The notes below the pieces were generated by a model. It saw nothing but the letters and a program-made list of their open reading frames with translations. It had not been told where the DNA came from and did not search any database. A stretch of 64,000 nucleotides of DNA from Testudinibacter aquarius (GTDB taxonomy: Bacteria; Pseudomonadota; Gammaproteobacteria; Enterobacterales; Pasteurellaceae): assembly GCF_004342725.1 (NCBI RefSeq), contig NZ_SMCP01000002.1:248001-312000 (forward strand), given 5' to 3'. The position numbers and the translations under genes were made by a program. Below, in pieces: positions 61,219 through 64,000 of this stretch. Numbering within the stretch: the first letter of the stretch is position 1; every line of letters starts with the position of its first letter.

Positions 61219-63135
61219 ATGATTTTTTTTACTGATCTTACTTTGAAGCGCGGACTGACCACGCTGCTCGAACATGCTAACGCGACGATTAATCCAGGAC
61301 AAAAAGTCGGTCTGGTGGGCAAAAACGGTTGTGGTAAATCCTCTTTACTTTCCTTACTTAAAGGCGAGATGAGCAGCGAAGGCGGTGAGGTCAAATTTCC
61401 GTCAAATTGGTCATTGGCATGGGTTAATCAAGAAACCCCAGCGTTGGACATCAGTGCATTGGATTATGTGATTCAAGGTGATCGGGAATATATTCAGCTG
61501 AGCCAAGAACTGACACAGGCAAATATTGACAATGACGGCAACCAAATCGCACTGCTGCACGCCAAATTGGACATCATCGATGCGTGGACGATTCAGTCTC
61601 GTGCCGCCACCTTGTTGCACGGCTTAGGTTTTAAAAACGAACAACTGCAAAGTGCGGTCAAGTCGTTTTCCGGCGGTTGGCGGATGCGGCTGAATCTGGC
61701 GCAAGCGCTGATTTGTCGCTCTGACTTGCTACTGCTGGATGAACCGACCAACCACTTGGATTTGGATGCCGTGATCTGGCTGGAACGCTGGTTGAGCCGC
61801 TATCCGGGCACATTGATTCTGATTTCGCACGACCGCGATTTTCTCGATCCGGTAGTGAGTAAAATTCTGCATATCGAACAGCAACAACTGAACGAATATA
61901 GCGGCGATTACTCCTCGTTTGAAGTACAGCGTGCCACCAAACTGGCACAACAAAATGCGCTCTATCGCCAGCAACAGCAAAAAGTGGAACATCTGCAAAG
62001 CTATATCGACCGCTTTCGCGCCAAAGCCAGCAAAGCCAAACAGGCGCAAAGCCGGATTCGTGCACTGGAACGCATGGAACTGATCGCACCGGCGTATGTA
62101 GACAATCCGTTTAAATTTGAATTTCGTCCGCCGGTTTCATTGCCAAATCCGATTCTAAGCATGGAGAAAGTCAGTGCCGGTTACGCTGATCATACGGTGC
62201 TGCAATCAGTGAAATTGAACTTGGTTCCCGGCTCACGCATCGGCTTGCTTGGTCGTAATGGTGCCGGCAAATCCACCTTAATCAAACTATTAGCGGAAGA
62301 ATTAGCACCGCAAAGCGGTATGGTGCAACTGGCGAAAGGGGTACAACTAGGCTATTTTGCCCAGCATCAATTGGACACGCTGCGCGCTGACGAAACCGCA
62401 CTTTGGCATTTGGCACGCCTTGCGCCGCAACAGACTGAACAACAACTGCGCGATTATCTCGGTGGTTTTGCTTTTCACGGTGACAAAGTCAAACAGGCGG
62501 TGGACAGTTTTTCCGGCGGCGAAAAAGCGCGTTTGGTGTTGGCGCTGATTGTGTGGCAACGCCCGAATCTACTGCTGTTGGACGAACCGACCAACCATTT
62601 GGATTTAGACATGCGCCAAGCTTTGACCGAAGCATTGGTCGATTATCAAGGCTCTTTGGTGGTGGTGTCGCATGATCGCCATTTGCTGCGCAACACCGTC
62701 AACGATTTCTATCTGGTGCACGATCACAAGGTGGAAGACTTCAACGGCGATTTGGACGATTATCAAAAATGGCTGAACGACAATGCTAATCAAACTGTTG
62801 ATAAAAGCGCTGAAAGTGCAGTTGAAAAAACAGAAAACTCACTCAACCGCAAGGAGCAAAAACGGCTCGAAGCGGAACTGCGGCAACAAAGTGCGCCGTT
62901 GCGTCAATCACTGCGCAAACTGGAAACCCAGTTAGAGCAATACAGCGCACAATTAAGCGAGATTGAAAATCAGCTTGCCGACAGCGCACTTTATCAAGAA
63001 GAGAACAAAGTGCGGTTAACTACGCTGTTGGATCAACAGGTTAAACAGAAAAAAGCCTTAGAACAGGTGGAATTTGACTGGCTAGAGGCTCAGCAGCAGC
63101 TAGAAGAGTTGCTCAATCAAGCTGTGAACCTGTAA
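61219..63135 (+). CDS. yheS: ABC-F family ATPase YheS
   Basis: A 638-residue protein with two ABC domains and no membrane segments, very similar to E. coli YheS (637). The first domain has GLVGKNGCGKSSLLSLLKGE, signature SFSGGWRMRLNLAQAL and LLLLDEPTNHLDLDAVIWLE. The linker contains QSYIDRFRAKASKAKQAQSR. The second has GLLGRNGAGKSTLIKLLAEE, SFSGGEKARLVLALIV and LLLLDEPTNHLDLDMRQAL. A basic coiled-coil tail ends the protein. ABC-F proteins act on stalled ribosomes. Its last 23 nt overlap the convergent acetyltransferase gene. No clear Shine-Dalgarno is seen before the ATG. Confidence 0.95.
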   Translation: MIFFTDLTLKRGLTTLLEHANATINPGQKVGLVGKNGCGKSSLLSLLKGEMSSEGGEVKFPSNWSLAWVNQETPALDISALDYVIQGDREYIQLSQELTQANIDNDGNQIALLHAKLDIIDAWTIQSRAATLLHGLGFKNEQLQSAVKSFSGGWRMRLNLAQALICRSDLLLLDEPTNHLDLDAVIWLERWLSRYPGTLILISHDRDFLDPVVSKILHIEQQQLNEYSGDYSSFEVQRATKLAQQNALYRQQQQKVEHLQSYIDRFRAKASKAKQAQSRIRALERMELIAPAYVDNPFKFEFRPPVSLPNPILSMEKVSAGYADHTVLQSVKLNLVPGSRIGLLGRNGAGKSTLIKLLAEELAPQSGMVQLAKGVQLGYFAQHQLDTLRADETALWHLARLAPQQTEQQLRDYLGGFAFHGDKVKQAVDSFSGGEKARLVLALIVWQRPNLLLLDEPTNHLDLDMRQALTEALVDYQGSLVVVSHDRHLLRNTVNDFYLVHDHKVEDFNGDLDDYQKWLNDNANQTVDKSAESAVEKTENSLNRKEQKRLEAELRQQSAPLRQSLRKLETQLEQYSAQLSEIENQLADSALYQEENKVRLTTLLDQQVKQKKALEQVEFDWLEAQQQLEELLNQAVNL

Positions 63136-63619
63136 TCGGACGCCGTAAAGCAGAGCAAAGTGTACCGCGCCTGCTCATCACCATTTTACCCACTTCACAA
63201 AAACCGCACTTTAGATACAACTGATAAGCGTGCTGGTTGGCAGGATTAACCGCCAGCACGATTTCATTGCAGCTGGGTGATAATTGTTGTGAGATAAACG
63301 GTTCCAACAATCCCGGTTGCATTACAGTTTTCGCAATGCCTTGTCCTTGATAGTGAGGATTAACCGAAAAGGAGCGCAGCAAAATCGATTGCGGATTATG
63401 GGTAAATTCCAGTTTATCCACGCCGCGATCTAAAATGAAAAAGCCGACCACCTGTTGGTTTTTTAAAATGGAGACCGCAGTCATACTGCTTTCCAGCAGC
63501 AAGGTATGCCCATTAAACCATTGTGACGGATCCGGCGCATACAATGCCTGCTCCGGCGGCAGTTGGTAGTGCACCAGCGCCTCAAAATGCGAAAAGCGGT
63601 ATTTTTCAATACTAATCAT
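63113..63619 (-). CDS. GNAT-family N-acetyltransferase
   Basis: A 168-residue acetyltransferase of the GNAT fold. The acetyl-CoA-binding motif reads LLRSFSVNPHYQGQGIAKTV, and IVLAVNPANQHAYQLYLKCG is the usual C-terminal half. The substrate is unknown. It converges on yheS and overlaps its 3' end by 23 nt, so its last eight codons and the end of yheS use both strands. GGA lies before the ATG. Confidence 0.88.
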   Translation of the reverse strand: MISIEKYRFSHFEALVHYQLPPEQALYAPDPSQWFNGHTLLLESSMTAVSILKNQQVVGFFILDRGVDKLEFTHNPQSILLRSFSVNPHYQGQGIAKTVMQPGLLEPFISQQLSPSCNEIVLAVNPANQHAYQLYLKCGFCEVGKMVMSRRGTLCSALRRPITGSQLD

Positions 63620-63742
63620 AGTTAATCCATTAAGCTATAAGAAATATTCTAACTATATGATAAATTAGGAAATTCGAATTGCTGTATTTAGCCACAAACT
63701 CCGTCTGGGCGCAATCAAAAGATTAAAAAATCGGCAAATATT

Positions 63743-64000
63743 TTAGGATCTGTCGATATTCAGCAAATGAGAAAAGTGATCGGTTTGAAAACCACGACTT
63801 AACATAAAGCGCCAAGCCTTTTGTTTCAGTACCGGCGTCCACTCTGTTGGCGTATGATCGCCATATTTTTTAGTAAACACCTGCTCGGCAAGCGCAAACC
63901 AGTCAATCTCATCCGTTGCCAGTTGTTGCGCAATCAGCGCTGTTTCAATCCCTTTTTGCTGCAACTCCTGCCGAATCCGCAACGGACCGTAACCTTTGCG
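63743..64000 (-). CDS. recX: Regulatory protein RecX, C-terminal part (partial)
   Basis: The last 85 or so residues of RecX, which binds RecA filaments and limits recombination. The frame is open to the window edge and reads RKGYGPLRIRQELQQKGIET, the typical KGYGP.RIR.EL...GI motif, then WTPVLKQKAWRFMLSRGFQT, matching the last helical repeat (K...L..RGF). The gene continues beyond the window, where recA is expected. The ATG-like start at 63982 is internal. Confidence 0.9.
   Translation of the reverse strand, partial: RKGYGPLRIRQELQQKGIETALIAQQLATDEIDWFALAEQVFTKKYGDHTPTEWTPVLKQKAWRFMLSRGFQTDHFSHLLNIDRS

Noticed and set aside
1-64000. CRISPR arrays, rRNA, tRNA and transposase genes
   Set aside because: I looked for direct repeats with regular spacers, tRNA-like cloverleaf motifs and transposase motifs and found none that I could support.

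Overview
The window comes from a member of the Pasteurellaceae. The strongest sign is the Haemophilus-type DNA uptake signal sequence AAGTGCGGT (or ACCGCACTT), which I marked about 50 times on both strands. Gene content agrees: ilvC/ilvY, ugp, tamAB, ppk-ppx, hexuronate genes with TRAP transporters, pgt genes, rraB and yheS, mostly with core genes of gamma-proteobacterial type. The species cannot be fixed from the sequence alone. I saw no rRNA, tRNA, CRISPR array, transposase or prophage.

Layout. 1-2.3 kb: the 3' end of mutS, an XRE regulator, and a small accessory group of exported or membrane proteins of unknown function that includes a UAA-interrupted gene. 2.3-6.6 kb: ilvC with its divergent activator ilvY, then the ATPase gene yjgR. 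6.6-11.2 kb: intergenic repeats, a gene tail, and the sn-glycerol-3-phosphate ABC importer ugpBAEC. 11.2-18.6 kb: an AAA-type ATPase preceded by 10-bp-periodic repeats, joined closely to tamAB. 18.8-24.5 kb: ppk-ppx, then an exported PP2C-like protein paired with an exported glycerophosphodiesterase.

24.5-44.8 kb is a hexuronate region. A divergent pair of transcription units (dctP-uxuB-uxaC-kdgK leftward; dctQ-dctM-GH31-uxuR-uxuA rightward) covers glucuronate catabolism. An EamA exporter follows. A leftward operon then holds an lgoD-like dehydrogenase, a second TRAP transporter, uxaB and uxaA, with a GntR-type regulator diverging from it. The two arms converge on 2-keto-3-deoxygluconate, which KdgK phosphorylates; the KDPG aldolase gene is not in the window. 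The large TRAP permease of the first arm carries a single-base frameshift.

44.8-52.2 kb: the three-part PgtABC regulatory system, followed divergently by two organophosphate:phosphate antiporters, one GlpT-like and one PgtP-like. This stretch is AT-rich, and no exact uptake sequence was found between about 39.2 and 52.2 kb, which fits fairly recent acquisition. 52.3-64 kb: adhE, rraB, a subtilisin-type autotransporter, a shikimate transporter, a MarC-family protein, yheS, a GNAT acetyltransferase and the 3' end of recX.

The items most worth a second look are the lgoD/TRAP/uxaBA operon with its two-winged-helix regulator, glpT placed beside pgtP under PgtABC, the exported PP2C/GDPD pair, the 10-bp-periodic arrays before the ATPase, and the dctM frameshift.
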